Below are positions 47,860-61,116 of a stretch of DNA of 64,000 bases, piece by piece. Positions within the stretch are counted from its first letter, which is position 1; every line of letters begins with the position of its first letter. The stretch is from Marisa cornuarietis (lineage: Eukaryota; Mollusca; Gastropoda; Architaenioglossa; Ampullariidae): NCBI GenBank assembly GCA_004794655.1, contig SMMW01000082.1, positions 682,001-746,000 on the forward strand, in the 5' to 3' direction. A program made the position numbers and the translations under genes. A model generated the notes under the pieces. The model was not told where the DNA came from. It searched no databases and saw only the letters and a program-made list of their open reading frames with translations.

Positions 47860-48283
47860 GCTCATTGTGTGTCAAGGTGAATGATTCCATGTTAATACTG
47901 GGTTTGTCTGCTCAGTCACGTGGTTATCCCGTCATCAACACTTTCCACTCGTTCTCTCGCCACCACTACTCCTACAGACCTTGTAACAAGACACAGGGGT
48001 GGCGACAAAAAGAGGGCGAATGACCCCCGTTACTTTACAAAGCACACTTTTAATAATCATCTTCCTCTTCTTGAGAACCTCACAAAACAGTTACCATTCG
48101 TTATCTCGCCACCATTAGTCACAAGAATTGTCTGCCCACTACTAGTTAAGTAGAAGGCAAGGTGTGCAGCAGGATGAGGGCGTGTCACCACGTGGAGCAT
48201 AACTCCTGCGCTTAGTGACAGGCGGGACATAACTCCTTCTCCGCTGTGAGTTGTTGGCAGGCACTACCTTTTAAAACTATGAA
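47860..48283. other. Unique intergenic sequence
   Basis: No gene or repeat recognised. Confidence 0.4.
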
Positions 48284-51200
48284 TATTCACCAGTATAGGT
48301 GCTGACTGCTTAAGAAAGTTAGTAGGGACCATCAGGCCCCTGTCAATTGTGTTCAGTCAGTAACAGCTTCCTGTAAGGCATGTTGTTAGTCATTTCACCG
48401 TGTCAGTAGTCTGTTGTTACAACTCAGTCAGTAACAGTCTATAGTGAGACTAGTTAGACCTCTTACACACAGTTAGTAACACTCTATAGTGAGACTTGTT
48501 AGACCTCTTACACACAGTAACAGTCTATAGTGAGACTTGTTAGGCCTCTTACACACAGTCAGTAACAGTCTATAGTGAGACTTGTAAGACCTCTTACACT
48601 CAGTCAGTAACAGTCTATAGTGGGACTTGTTAGACCTCTTACACTCAGTAACAGTCTATAGTAAGACTTGTTAGACCTCTTACACTCAGTCAGTAACAGT
48701 CTATAGTGAGACTTGTTAGACCTCTTACACACAGTCAGTAACAGTCTATAGTGAGACTAGTTAGACCTCTTACACACAGTAACAGTCTATAGTGATACTA
48801 GTTAGACCTCTTACACACAGTCAGTAACAGTCTATAGTGAGACTTGTTAGACCATTACACACAGTAACAGTCTATAGTGAGACTAGTTAGACCTCTTACA
48901 CACAGTCAGTAACAGTCTATAGTGAGACTTGTTAGACCTCTTACACACAGTCAGTAACAGTCTATAGTAAGACTTGTTAGACCTCTTACACACAGTCAGT
49001 AACAGTCTATAGTGAGACTTGTTAGACCTCTTACACTAAGTCAGTAACAGTCTATAGTGAGACTTGTTAGACCTCTTACACTCAGTCAGTAACAGTCTAT
49101 AGTGAGACTTGTTAGACCTCTTACACACAGTAACAGTCTATAGTGAGACTTGTTAGACCTCTTACACACAGTCAGTAACAGTCTATAGTGAGACTAGTTA
49201 GACCTCTTACACACAGTAACAGTCTATAGTGAGACTAGTTAGACCTCTTACACTCAGTCAGTAACAGTCTATAGTGAGACTAGTTAGACCTCTTACACAC
49301 AGTCAGTAACAGTCTATAGTGAGACTAGTTAGACCTCTTACACTCAGTCAGTAACAGTCTATAGTGAGACTAGTTAGACCTCTTACACACAGTCAGTAAC
49401 AGTCTATAGTGAGACTTGTTAGACCTCTTACACACAGTAAAAGTCTATAGTGAGACTTGTTAGACCTCTTACACTCAGTCAGTAACAGTCTATAGTGAGA
49501 CTTGTTAGACCTCTTACACACAGTCAGTAACAGTCTATAGTGAGACTTGTTAGACCTCTTACACACAGTCAGTAACAGTCTATAGTAAGACTTGTTAGAC
49601 CTCTTACACACAGTCAGTAACAGTCTATAGTGAGACTTGTTAGACCCTTACACACAGTAACAGTCTATAGTGAGACTTGTTAAACCCTTACACACAGTCA
49701 GTAACAGTCTATAGTGAGACTAGTTAGACCTCTTACACACAGTAACAGTCTATAGTGAGACTTGTTAGACCTCTTACACAGTCAGTAACAGTCTATAGAG
49801 AGACTAGTTAGACCTCTTACACACAGTAACAGTCTATAGTGAGAATTGTTAGACCTCTTACACACAGTAACAGTCTATAGTGAGACTTGTTAGACCTCTT
49901 ACACAGTCAGTAACAGTCTATAGTGAGACTAGTTAGACCTCTTACACACAGTTAGTAACACTCTATAGTGAGACTTGCTAGACCTCTTACACACAGTCAG
50001 TAACAGTCTATAGTGAGACTTGTTAGACCTCTTACACACAGTCACAGTCTATAGTGAGACTTGTTAGACCTCTTACACACAGTAACAGTCTATAGTGAGA
50101 CTTGTTAGACCTCTTACACACAGTCACAGTCTATAGTGAGACTTATTAGACCTCTTACACACAGTAACAGTCTATAGTGAGACTAGTTAGACCTCTTACA
50201 CTCAGTCAGTAACAATCTATAGTGAGACTTGTTAGACCTCTTACACACAGTAACAGTCTATAGTGAGACTTGTTAGACCTTTACACACAGTAACAGTCTA
50301 TAGTGAGACTAGTTAGACCTCTTACAGACAGTCAGTAACAGTCTATAGTGAGACTTGTTAGACCTCTTACACACAGTAACTGTCTATAGTAAGACTTGTT
50401 AGACCTCTTACACACAGTCAGTAACAGTCTATAGTGAGACTTGTTAGACCTCTTACACACAGTAACAGTCTATAGTGAGACTAGTTAGACCTCTTACACT
50501 CAGTCAGTAACAATCTATAGTGAGACTTGTTAGACCTCTTACACACAGTAACAGTCTATAGTGAGACTTGTTAGACCTCTTACACTAAGTCAGTAACAGT
50601 CTATAGTGAGACTTGTTAGACCTCTTACACACAATCAGTAACAGTCTATAGTGAGACTTGTTATACCTCTTACACTAAGTCAGTAACAGTCTATAGTGAG
50701 ATTTGTTAGACCTCTTACACTCAGTCAGTAACAGTCTATAGTGAGACTTGTTAGACCTCTTACACACAGTAACAGTCTATAGTGAGACTTGTTAGGCCTC
50801 TTACACACAGTCAGTAACAGTCTATAGTGAGACTTGTAAGACCTCTTACACTCAGTCAGTAACAGTCTATAGTGGGACTTGTTAGACCTCTTACACTCAG
50901 TAACAGTCTATAGTAAGACTTGTTAGACCTCTTACACTCAGTCAGTAACAGTCTATAGTGAGACTTGTTAGACCTCTTACACACAGTCAGTAACAGTCTA
51001 TAGTGAGACTAGTTAGACCTCTTACACACAGTAACAGTCTATAGTGATACTAGTTAGACCTTACACACAGTAACAGTCTATAGTGAGACTTGTTAGACCT
51101 CTTACACTCAGTCAGTAACAGTCTATAGTGAGACTTGTTTGACCTCTTACACACAGTAACAAACTATAGTGAGACTAGTTAGACCTCTTACACACAGTAA

Positions 51201-53985
51201 CAGTCTATAGTGAGACTAGTTAGACCTCTTACACTCAGTCAGTAACAGTCTATAGTGAGACTTGTTAGACCTCTTACACACAGTCAGTAACAGTCTATAG
51301 TGAGACTTGTTAGACCTCTTACACACAGTAACAGTCTATAGTGAGACTTGTTAGACCTCTTACACTCAGTCAGTAACAGTCTATACTGAGACTTGTTAGA
51401 CCTCTTACACACAGTAACAGTCTATAGTGAGACTTGTTAGACCTCTTACACACAGTCAGTAACAGTCTATAGTAAGACTTGTTAGACCCTTACACACAGT
51501 AACAGTCTATAGTGAGACTAGTTAGACCTCTTACACTCAGTCAGTAACAGTCTATAGTGAGACTAGTTAGACCTCTTACACACAGTCAGTAACAGTCTAT
51601 AGTGAGACTAGTTAGACCTCTTACACTCAGTCAGTAGCAGTCTATAGTGAGACTTGTTAGACCTCTTACACACAGTAACAGTCTATAGTGAGACTAGTTA
51701 GACCTCTTACACTCAGTCAGTAACAGTCTATAGTGAGACTTGTTAGACCTCTTACACACAGTCAGTAACAGTCTATAGTGAGACTTGTTAGACCTCTTAC
51801 ACACAGTCAGTAACAGTCTATAGTGGGACTTGTAAGACCTCTTACACTCAGTCAGTAACAGTCTATAGTGGGACTTGTTAGGCCTCTTACACTCAGTAAC
51901 AGTCTATAGTAAGACTTGTTAGACCTCTTACACTCAGTCAGTAGCAGTCTATAGTGAGACTTGTTAGACCTCTTACACGCAGTAACAGTCTATAGTGAGA
52001 CTAGTTAGACCTCTTACACTCAGTCAGTAACAGTCTATAGTGAGACTTGTTAGACCTCTTACACACAGTCAGTAACAGTCTATAGTGAGACTTGTTAGAC
52101 CTCTTACACACAGTCAGTAACAGTCTATATTGAGACTTGTTAGACCTCTTCCACACAGTAACAGTCTATAGTGAGACTTGTTAGACCTCTTACACTCACT
52201 CAGTAACAGTCTATAGTGAGACTTGTTAGACCTCTTACACACAGTAACAGTCTATAGTGAGACTAGTTAGACCTCTTACACTCAGTCATTAACAGTCTAT
52301 AGTAAGACTTGTAAGACCTCTTACACTCAGTCAGTAACAGTCTATAGTGAGACTTGTTAGACCTCTTACACACAGTCAGTAACAGTCTATAGTAAGACTT
52401 GTTAGACCTCTTACACACAGTCAGTAACAGTCTATAGTGAGACTTGTTAGACCTCTTACACACAGTAACAGTCTATAGTGAGACTTGTTAGAGCCTTACA
52501 CACAGTAACAGTCTATAGTGAGACTTGTTAGACCCTTACACACAGTAACAGTCTATAGTGAGACTTGTTAGACCTCTTACACACAGTAACAGTCTATAGT
52601 GAGACTTGTTAGAGCCTTACACACAGTAACAGTCTATAGTGAGACTTGTTAGACCTCACACACAGTAACAGTCTATAGTGGGACTTGTTAGACCTCTTAC
52701 ACACAGTCAGTAACAGTCTATAGTGAGACTAGTTAGACCTCTTACACACAGTCAGTAACAGTCTATAGTGAGACTTGTTAGACCTCTTACACACAGTAAC
52801 AGTCTATAGTGAGACTTGTTAGACCCTTACACTCAGTCAGTAACATTCTATAGTGAGACTTGTTAGACCTCTTACACACAGTAACAGTCTATAGTGAGAC
52901 TTGTTAGACCCTTACACTCAGTCAGTAACAGTCTATAGTGAGACTTGTTAGACCTCTTACACTCAGTAACAGTCTATAGTGAGACTTGTTAGACCTCTTA
53001 CACACAGTAACAGTCTATAGTGAGACTTGTTAGACCCTTACACTCAGTCAGTAACAGTCTATAGTGAGACTTGTTAGACCTCTTACACTCAGTAACAGTC
53101 TATTGTGAGACTTGTTAGACCTCTTACACTCAGTCAGTAACAGTCTATAGTGAGACTTGTTAGACCTCCTACACTCAGTCAGTAACAGTCTATAGTGAGA
53201 CTTGTTAGACCTCTTACACTCAGTAAGTCTATAGTGAGACTTGTTAGACCTCTTACACTCAGTCAGTAACAGTCTATAGTGAGACTAGTTAGACCTCTTA
53301 CACACAGTAACAGTCTATAGTGAGACTTGTTAGACCTCTTACCTCAGTCAGTAACAGTCTATAGTGAGACTTGTTAGACCTCTTACACTCAGTAACAGTC
53401 TATAGTGAGACTTGTTAGACCTCTTACACACAGTAACAGTCTATAGTGAGACTAGTTAGACCTCTTACACTCAGTAACAGTCTATAGTGAGACTTGTTAG
53501 ACCTCTTACACACAGTAACAGTCTATAGTGAGACTAGTTAGACCTCTTACACTCAGTAACAGTCTATAGTGAGACCTTTCTAAACCCTCTCAATCCAGCC
53601 AGTATTAGCAGTCTATAATGAGACTTGTTACACCCCTTTACCCAGTCAGTAATAGTTTCCAGTAATGTTTGTTTGTAGCACTGTACCACTGTTTATTTAT
53701 GTTGTAACTGAACAATTCCTTTGTCGTTTCGTCCACCCCACGTGACACAGCAGACATGCAGAAACGTCTGGGATTGGGTGAGGTCCCTGCAGACCATTGC
53801 ACACCAAAGGCTGGGTAAATCTACCGCCTTCACGAGCTGCTCGTAATTCAGATGACTTAAAATATGTGAACACAGTGTTTGGAAAGACAGGTGTGACTAT
53901 AGGATGTGTGAAGATACAAGATGGGAATAGAATTGTTGAGTGAACACTACAGCACACATCAGTCTCGTACCTCAAACGATGCGGA
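48284..53985. repeat. Dispersed block A, copy 2, with internal array
   Basis: Its ends match 30757-31245, but the middle is replaced by a 5.1-kb tandem array. Confidence 0.85.
48455..53580. repeat. 5.1-kb minisatellite, 45/41-bp units
   Basis: More than 100 copies of CAGTCAGTAACAGTCTATAG plus TGAGACTTGTTAGACCTCTT and ACACA. About half lack one CAGT, giving 41 bp. CTTGTTAG/CTAGTTAG and ACACACAG/ACACTCAG variants are interspersed. Minus-strand frames (KRSNKSHYRLLL-type) are artefacts. Confidence 0.97.
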
Positions 53986-54146
53986 TATCTTGACCATATT
54001 TCAGTTGTAAGAGTGAGGTCTCCTCTAAACATGGACTTTCAATAATAAAGAAGAAATGCTCGACATCATTCCTATCTTTTATGGGGTGACACCTGAAAAG
54101 CACGCGGAGAACATCAGATTAAGGAGCATCGACATGTTTTTATTGT

Positions 54147-54365
54147 AAGCCATTCTGTGACAAAAGTCTCAAACTGACTTTATAATCAAGAAATGTCCCG
54201 CTTGTAGACTTGTCTGTCGTCACGTGATAAGCGTCTGCTACAGGAAGACGGACGTCAACATCAAGATAAAGCCACCAGAACTCAGCACAACACTCGCTAC
54301 TTCGATTAAAAAAATTTATATCGATGCAAGACACACGAACACACGTGGTGTTGAGACTGTTAGTA
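54147..54365. repeat. Dispersed block B, copy 3
   Basis: Shares CACGTGATAAGCGTCTGCTA, CAGGAAGACGGACGTCAAC and CAGAACTCAGCACAACACTC with copies 1 and 2. No peptide gene was found after this copy. Confidence 0.85.
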
Positions 54366-54850
54366 TGAAACTGATGACATTCATGTCAAAAGCGCAACTG
54401 AACAACTGGTGGTGAGACTTGACATGGTTTAGACATGAATGAACTGTCTTTTACAAGGCTAGCTACGTGGCCCCTAAAAGCCATAGAATTAATCAGTCAT
54501 TGTCCTCACAGAAGTTCCCGAGGTAAGTTTGACTAAATTTCTGGCTCTTACTTGTGGTGTTGCTATCCAGCTACCAGGTGTGGGGCAAGTACCCCAGGTG
54601 TCAGCTGTCACGAATTACAAGTGAAGCTTTCTGAACTGACAGCAACTCTCTTGAGCGAGCAATACTTTAAAACAAATACAGAAATACAGTCCAATGTGAA
54701 CGTAGCACTCTTGCAGCACAATTCATTTTAAGTAGATTTCCCCGAAGTTTGCCATTTGTGCCACATTAATAATGTCACTAGGTGGGGGCCTACAGGGACA
54801 AACCTTTCATTTTAATGAGAAACACGATGCACGACAGGCCGACAGTCCAC
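54366..54850. other. Unique intergenic sequence
   Basis: Traces of continuing similarity to 32055-32120 (TTTTACAAG-CTA). No gene recognised. Confidence 0.4.
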
Positions 54851-54854
54851 TGGC

Positions 54855-55535
54855 CTGGTGTTCACTGATGTCTGGCCCTGCTCACAGCTGAGGACATGAC
54901 AAGGGCTGGTGTTCACTGGTGTCTGGCCCTGCTCACAGCTGAGAAGACATGACAAGGACTGGTGTTCACTGGTGTCTGGCCCTGCTCACAGCTGAGAAGA
55001 CATGACAAGGACTGGTGTTCACTGATATCTGGTCCTGCTCACAGCTGAGAAAACATGACAAGGACTGGTGTTCACTGATGTCTGGATCTGTTCACAGCTG
55101 AGGACATGACAAGGACTGGTGTTCACTGGTGTCTGGCCCTGCTCACAGCTGAGAAGACATGACAAGGACTGGTGTTCATTGGTGTCTGGCCCTGCTCACA
55201 ACTGAGGACATGATAAGGACTGGTGTTCACGGGTGTCTGGCCCTGCTCACAGCTGAGGACATGACAAGGACTGGTGTTCACTGGTGTCTGGCCCTGCTCA
55301 CAGCTGAGAAGACATGACAAGGACTGGTGTTCACTGATATCTGGTCCTGCTCACAGCTGAGAAGACATGACAAGGACTGGTGTTCTTTGGTGTCTGGCTC
55401 TGCTCACAGCTGAGAAGACATGACAAGGACTGGTGTTCACTGGTGTCTGGCCCTGCTCACAGCTGAGGACATGACAAGGACTGGTTTTTAGTGGTGGATG
55501 GCCCTGCTCACAGCTGAGAAGACATGACATACTGT
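54855..55535. repeat. About 51-54-bp minisatellite
   Basis: Unit with ACATGACAAGGACTGGTGTT, CACTGGTGTCTGGCCCTGC and TCACAGCTGAG, plus an optional AAG. About 13 copies. Confidence 0.94.
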
Positions 55536-56100
55536 CACGTGCTGTTATACGCTGTCATGTGCTGTTATGTAAGGTCACGTGTTGTCTCTACACTTCAGTT
55601 CCCGCACTCCACATTCAAGGGACGTCATCGAGGTCGGACTTGTGGCACTAGGACAGCAGAGTAATTTTAATATCATCCTGTTAACGTTTGGTACAAACAC
55701 TTCAAGAATTTAGTTGATAAAGATAATGCCTGTCCCAGTGATGATACCCCAGAAGATAATGATAACAGTTTTACCCGACTGATTTCAAAAGAAGTATTGC
55801 GTACAGTTGTAAAAACTCTGTGTAAATCATTCATGAACCATTCCTAATGTTGCTAAGGATATTATATATAATATTACAATTATAGATATATATATATAAT
55901 ATTACACAGCCACCAAGCTTCACACATCAAATGAAATTTATGTAGGTGTAACAACTTTGTGTAAAGTTTATATATGTATCAGACTTCAGTATTGTGTGTA
56001 GATGTTATACATGTATTGTCAAGCGTGTTTGTGTGCTTTGACCACAGCACAACTTATTATCTGGCCGCCATCAGTCATCACTCGACTGTGAGATGTGCAC
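55536..56100. other. Unique sequence including block C copy 2
   Basis: 55580-55650 resembles 34645-34735. An AT-rich stretch (TATATATATAATATTAC) is at 55880-55905. No gene recognised. Confidence 0.45.
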
Positions 56101-56500
56101 TGGCAATGTCTGAGAAGCTTATTAACACTTACTCTTTTTTGAAAGTTAGAGCCGCAGTTCATGCCTACAGCATTGTGTGTTAGTGCTGTAACTGAACAAT
56201 CTCCCTTTGTCCTTTCATCCACCCCACGTGACTGGGGCACGCGACAGTAGATCTGTAGGGACTTCTGGGGTTGGGTGAGGTCCCTACAGGCTCTTTAGAA
56301 ACTATAGGCTGGGAAACTTTCTCGCCTTCAGCAGTTGCTCGGTGGTCAGATGACTGAGACTGGCGAGTTGATTCTAAACTATATAAATATGTAGGAAGTG
56401 CAGGTAGAGACAGGTGTGACTACCCAGTGTTAGAAGATACCTGGTAGGAGTATAACAGTTGAGTGAACAGTTCACATCAGCGTCTCACACAAGACATCAT
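56100..56500. repeat. Dispersed block A, copy 3 (right part only)
   Basis: Shares CACCCCACGTGACTGGGGCA, GGGTTGGGTGAGGTCCCTAC and GTTGAGTGAACA-type motifs with copies 1 and 2, but lacks the repeat-bearing left part. Confidence 0.75.
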
Positions 56501-58160
56501 TCAATGATGATGTTCACAGTTTGCAAGATGACAGACCGTGCTGTCGCGTGTCGCATGCTGTCTCATCACAGGTCTAGGAGCGGGGGCGGGAGGGGGACAG
56601 CCGGAGGGCGAATTGTTACGTAATTGTTTTTTTACGTCATTGTCGCGTGCGGTGACGGAGTGTGTGAGCATGAACTTGTATGACTGAACTGTTTGCAGAC
56701 GATTTTTTTAAGTTAAGTCATAGAACGAGGCTGGTGTGTACAAAGCTTCCGGCTTAGTCACATTCATTGTTAAAGCTCGCCGAGACTAACAGCGGAGGAC
56801 TTCGTAAGAGGCTAAGCATTTGTCTCGGCAGACAGACAGCAGTCCACCCTATACACGTCCGTGGTGTGAGTTGGGCAAGTGGCCAGAAAATCCTAAAGTG
56901 TCGCCAACACTGGGCGTGGAACTGGTTTGGTTTTGTTGGCCGCTGTACTGCTTCCTGTGTCTTCTGTGAGCCTTGGGTAAGTAGAGGGATAGTCATCAAA
57001 TATCATCAACCGCCAGACATCGTTAATCGTCAATCGTCTTCAGTATTCGTCTTTAATCGTCGTAAATTTCGTCAGTCCACGGCGTTATCGTCGTTCTCCA
57101 GGCCTGGGAGCGCCAGCTTTCCTCGGGTCAACGCCGAACAGCGGGTCGCCGCCTCTGTTGGCTGACGGACTGCGGTCGACACTGACAATTGACATTTGAT
57201 CATTTTATTGACAAACCATTGGGTTACTGTCAAAGGGTAAGTCATTAATATTACAAAAGTGGATCAGGTCATTAACAATTTAAGATTTTGAAAATATGTA
57301 ATATCTCAGTATATAAATACAGTGGACTCAATACCATTGTTATGTGCCGCGGTCGACATAGGAGCAGAGAATAGTCCGTGTGAACTGAGAAACAGCGGGT
57401 GGTGGACATCTTGAGGGGTCAGCAAAGGATTCAGGCAAAGTGTCCTCCTCCCCTTTCTCTTATGGAACCACTCCCACATCAGTTACTTGCCTGAGACTAG
57501 CTCCTATCAGGCCTCTAGCTAGTTTTACTTGTGGCAGCAGTAAAGGAAAGGTGTGTGTGTGCGTGTGTGTGTGTCTAGGGTTGTTTTTTCCAAATCTGTT
57601 GAGAGGGGTTCGCCTGTTTGTTTGCACTAGTTTTTTTTATCTGTGGGACCCTTTGATCCCCCTTTTGTTCTTTCATTTCTCCATTTATTTATTTGTTTTT
57701 TCCCCCTTGAATAAACGTGCATTTTGTACTGTTCCCCTGTGCGTGCGTCAATTGTGTGCACTGGGGAGCGATTGGAATCGTCGCTAGCATCGGGCGTTGA
57801 AGTGCCTGCTGTGCCTGTGTGGTTGTCAGCGTGCTTGCGAGGGTCGATTGCATTACCCGACACGTGCGATATCGACAACTAAACTATGGCAGACCAAACT
57901 ACAACAAGCGCCAGTTGACAGCAAAACTACAAAGACAAGGCTGTGACATTATGGTTTATTAAGGGGAGATCAGTCACAGGAAGACATTTAAAGTTCTTCT
58001 GTTGTTGTTGTAGAAGAGGAGAAGTCTTCCTAAGCAGCTAAACATCGTAAACACTGCACACTTGGACAAAGTCTGGCATTTTCTGAGCTCTGCCTTGTTG
58101 TCCCGGTATTCCACTGGCATAATGTAAGCATCAACTAGCTGTCATGGCGATTCTTTTAAA
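56501..58160. other. Intergenic sequence, possible degraded transposon
   Basis: GC-richer than its surroundings at 56750-57180. An AATAAA at 57710-57715 follows a T/C-rich tract, and the layout resembles an LTR or SINE-like transcript end. Terminal repeats were not found, so this is only a suspicion. Confidence 0.25.
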
Positions 58161-58166
58161 TTTATT
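58161..58166 (-). terminator. Poly(A) signal AATAAA for the minus-strand gene
   Basis: TTTATT on the plus strand, 62 bp after the stop codon of the minus-strand gene. Confidence 0.5.
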
Positions 58167-58227
58167 TTAAAATTATTTTCTATAAACAAGCTGCATGGCT
58201 TTTCTTTACGTTCATACACCAGCGAGC

Positions 58228-58283
58228 TTATGCGACGTCCCTGACTGACTTGATGGTGGTCGTGTCGAGCTGAGAGTCGCCGC
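58228..58283 (-). CDS. Minus-strand gene, last coding exon
   Basis: The acceptor GTTCTGTTGTTGCAG joins in phase 1 to GGDSQLDTTTIKSVRDVA-stop. Together with FS from the previous exon it forms the 20-residue peptide after Lys-Lys-Arg. Confidence 0.6.
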
Positions 58284-58830
58284 CTGCAACAACAGAACAT
58301 TTAGACAGTCACAGCATCTTATAGGACAGAACATGTTATAGGACAGAACATTCAGACAGTCACAGCATCTTATAGGACAGAACGTGTAGACAGAACATAT
58401 TATAGGACAGAACATGTAGACAGAACATATTATAGGACAGAACATGTAGACAGAACATGTTATAGGACAGAACATGTAGACAGAACATATTATAGGACAG
58501 AACATGTAGACAGAATATGTTATAGGACAGAACATGGAGACAGAACATGTTATAGGACAGAACGTAGGACAAAACATGGAGACAGAACATGTTATAGGAC
58601 AAAACATGGAGACAGAACATGTTATAGGACAGAACATGTAGACAGAACATATTATAGGACAGAACATGTAGACAGAACATTCAGTCGGGGCATCTTATAG
58701 GACAGAACATGTAGACAGAATATGTTATAGGAAAGACTATTTAGACAAAGTATGTTATAAGACAGGACATTGAGACAGTCAGACTATGTTATAGGAATCT
58801 GCATGGCATTTATGGCGCTATCTTTAAGGA

Positions 58831-58878
<48 letters not shown>

Positions 58879-61070
58879 TGAACTCATTGTAGACCTTTGA
58901 GAAAATACCAAATGTGTAGGATAATGTGAAATATCTAAACATTTAAAGATAAACACTTATGTTGACATCTCAGTTTAATGTGACGTTTTCCTCTGAAAGT
59001 TGTTTACTTGTGAGCAGTAGTGTGAACATGTTAAGATTATTCATGGTACTGTCTTGTGAGCAATCATGTCAGCATGCTTCACACCAGACAGATGACTTGT
59101 CAGCAACATGACATTTTATCAGAGACGTCAGAGAAAGTGTGCTCACCAACATCCTTAGTTTGTTAACCTCCCCTGTAGCAAGAAAAACACAGTGTTAAAA
59201 AAGAAAGAAAGAAAAAAAAAAGAAAGAAAGAAGAGAAAAAAAGAGAAGCAAAGAATCGTGACAAAAACGAGTGAGAGAGCGTCAGAGAAAGAAATGAAGA
59301 GAGAGAGAGAGATTAAAAAATGTAAGGTCAGCTAAATTGTTGGCAGTTTTGTTTTGTGTATATACAGTCGATGCTTTATCAATACCTCATAACACTGACT
59401 GACTGACTGACTGACTGACTGACTGACTTGTAGGAGGGGTTGAATAAAGTAATTAAATTAAAATAAATAAATGACATCCGCTTCTAACCCTATCTATTTC
59501 AATAAAGTAAATTACATTTTAGATTTAGAAAGGTGTTTGTAACTGTAAGTGTGTATACTACTGCTTTAAGATATTTAGTGACAAGTGACAATCGTCTATT
59601 ACTATTTATCAGCTGAAGATGATGTAGTAATACTGGAATGCATGATCCAAAACACCTTTGTCTATCACATTAAAGAAAGACCAGACGAAATCACGTTAAA
59701 GAAAAGATCACAGGAAATCATATGTAATCTGTGTAATCAATATTTCACAAACATGTGACTAGCAGCATTCGGTCTTTAATATGGTCATAGAGACTTGTAA
59801 CTACCAGTAGAAATAGCGGATCTCTAAACAGACGACACGAAAAATGTACCAAACAACACAAAGGATGTAGCACACCGAGTATAGCTATGCATAATAAACA
59901 ACACAAAGGATGTAGCACACAGATAGAGTATAGCTATGCATAATAAACAACACAAAGGATGTAGCACACAGATAGAGTATAGCTATGCATAATAAACAAC
60001 ACAAAGGATGTAGCACACAGGTAGAGTATAGCTATGCATAATAAACAACACAAAGGATGTAGCACACAGGTAGAGTATAGCTATGCATAATAAACAACAC
60101 AAAGGATGTAGCACACAGATACAGTGTAACTACACACAACACAGGGTACGTATCGCACTTACAGTAAATGTCTGCTAAGCTTGCAAGAGGAGCAATGAGT
60201 GACTACACTAGTTTGATTATCAGCCGGGACGCCCTTGACTGCGCAGTTGCTGTCGTGTGGTGCCAGTCAGATCACGGGGTAGTCGCGCGAGACACATGAG
60301 AGGGAGGGGAGGGAGAAACGGTTGCCCCTCCCTTCATGTCCATCTCTTGTCTCTGGGTTTGTGTGTGGACCACATTCCTTGCAATATAAGTTGTCACGGA
60401 TGTCACTGTGGTCGAAGACCTCAGCCCACGTGGAGTGACGAAAAAGCGTGAATGACGTCAGTTTACCTGAATGCGTATGGATGACGTCAAAAGATGTGTG
60501 ACGTGAGAGAGAGAGAGAGAGAATCGATGAGGAGAAGAATAAGAAAAGGCGAGAGAGAGAGAGAGACGTTGAACTGAGCAGGGAGGACATTTTGTTTTAA
60601 CCTGGAAGCTAAACGCCGAGACGTTTACATCGGAATGTTGTGAATTCAAGAGCCAGTGCCCAGTCATGGTGCCAGTATTTATTTGTAGAAGATCGCTTTG
60701 CTGCTGGTAGTAATGTTAATTTGGGAGGACGCATCAACGCCTAGCCGTTACGTCAGTGAAGGTTGTAATACCGTGAGGAACATTTCAGTTGAAGATATTT
60801 TACATCCCAGTTTCTCATTGGATTATGTGTGGAGCAACTGGAAAATTACTTATGCGTGGATATCGTGGAAGAAGGGTGAAAGGTAAAGAGCTCTGACTGT
60901 TGTTAGTGGACGGATTATCGTGTAGACTGGAATATCTGTATCAAGAAACGTTACAGATCGTTGGCAGGATTTGTTAAATATGTAATTTTGTTTTGTTTAG
61001 TAAAAGTAGGCAGACCTGCTCAGGCAAATCATTTTATTTTGTTTGTGTCAAGGAACACGTATTTGTGTGG

Positions 61071-61116
<46 letters not shown>

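Noticed and set aside
49393..52463. Minus-strand frames with KRSNKSHYRLLL repeats
   Set aside because: Translation of the 45-bp array.
57440..57900. LTR retrotransposon end with primer-binding-like TGGCAGCAG
   Set aside because: No paired terminal repeat, target duplication or coding domain could be found.
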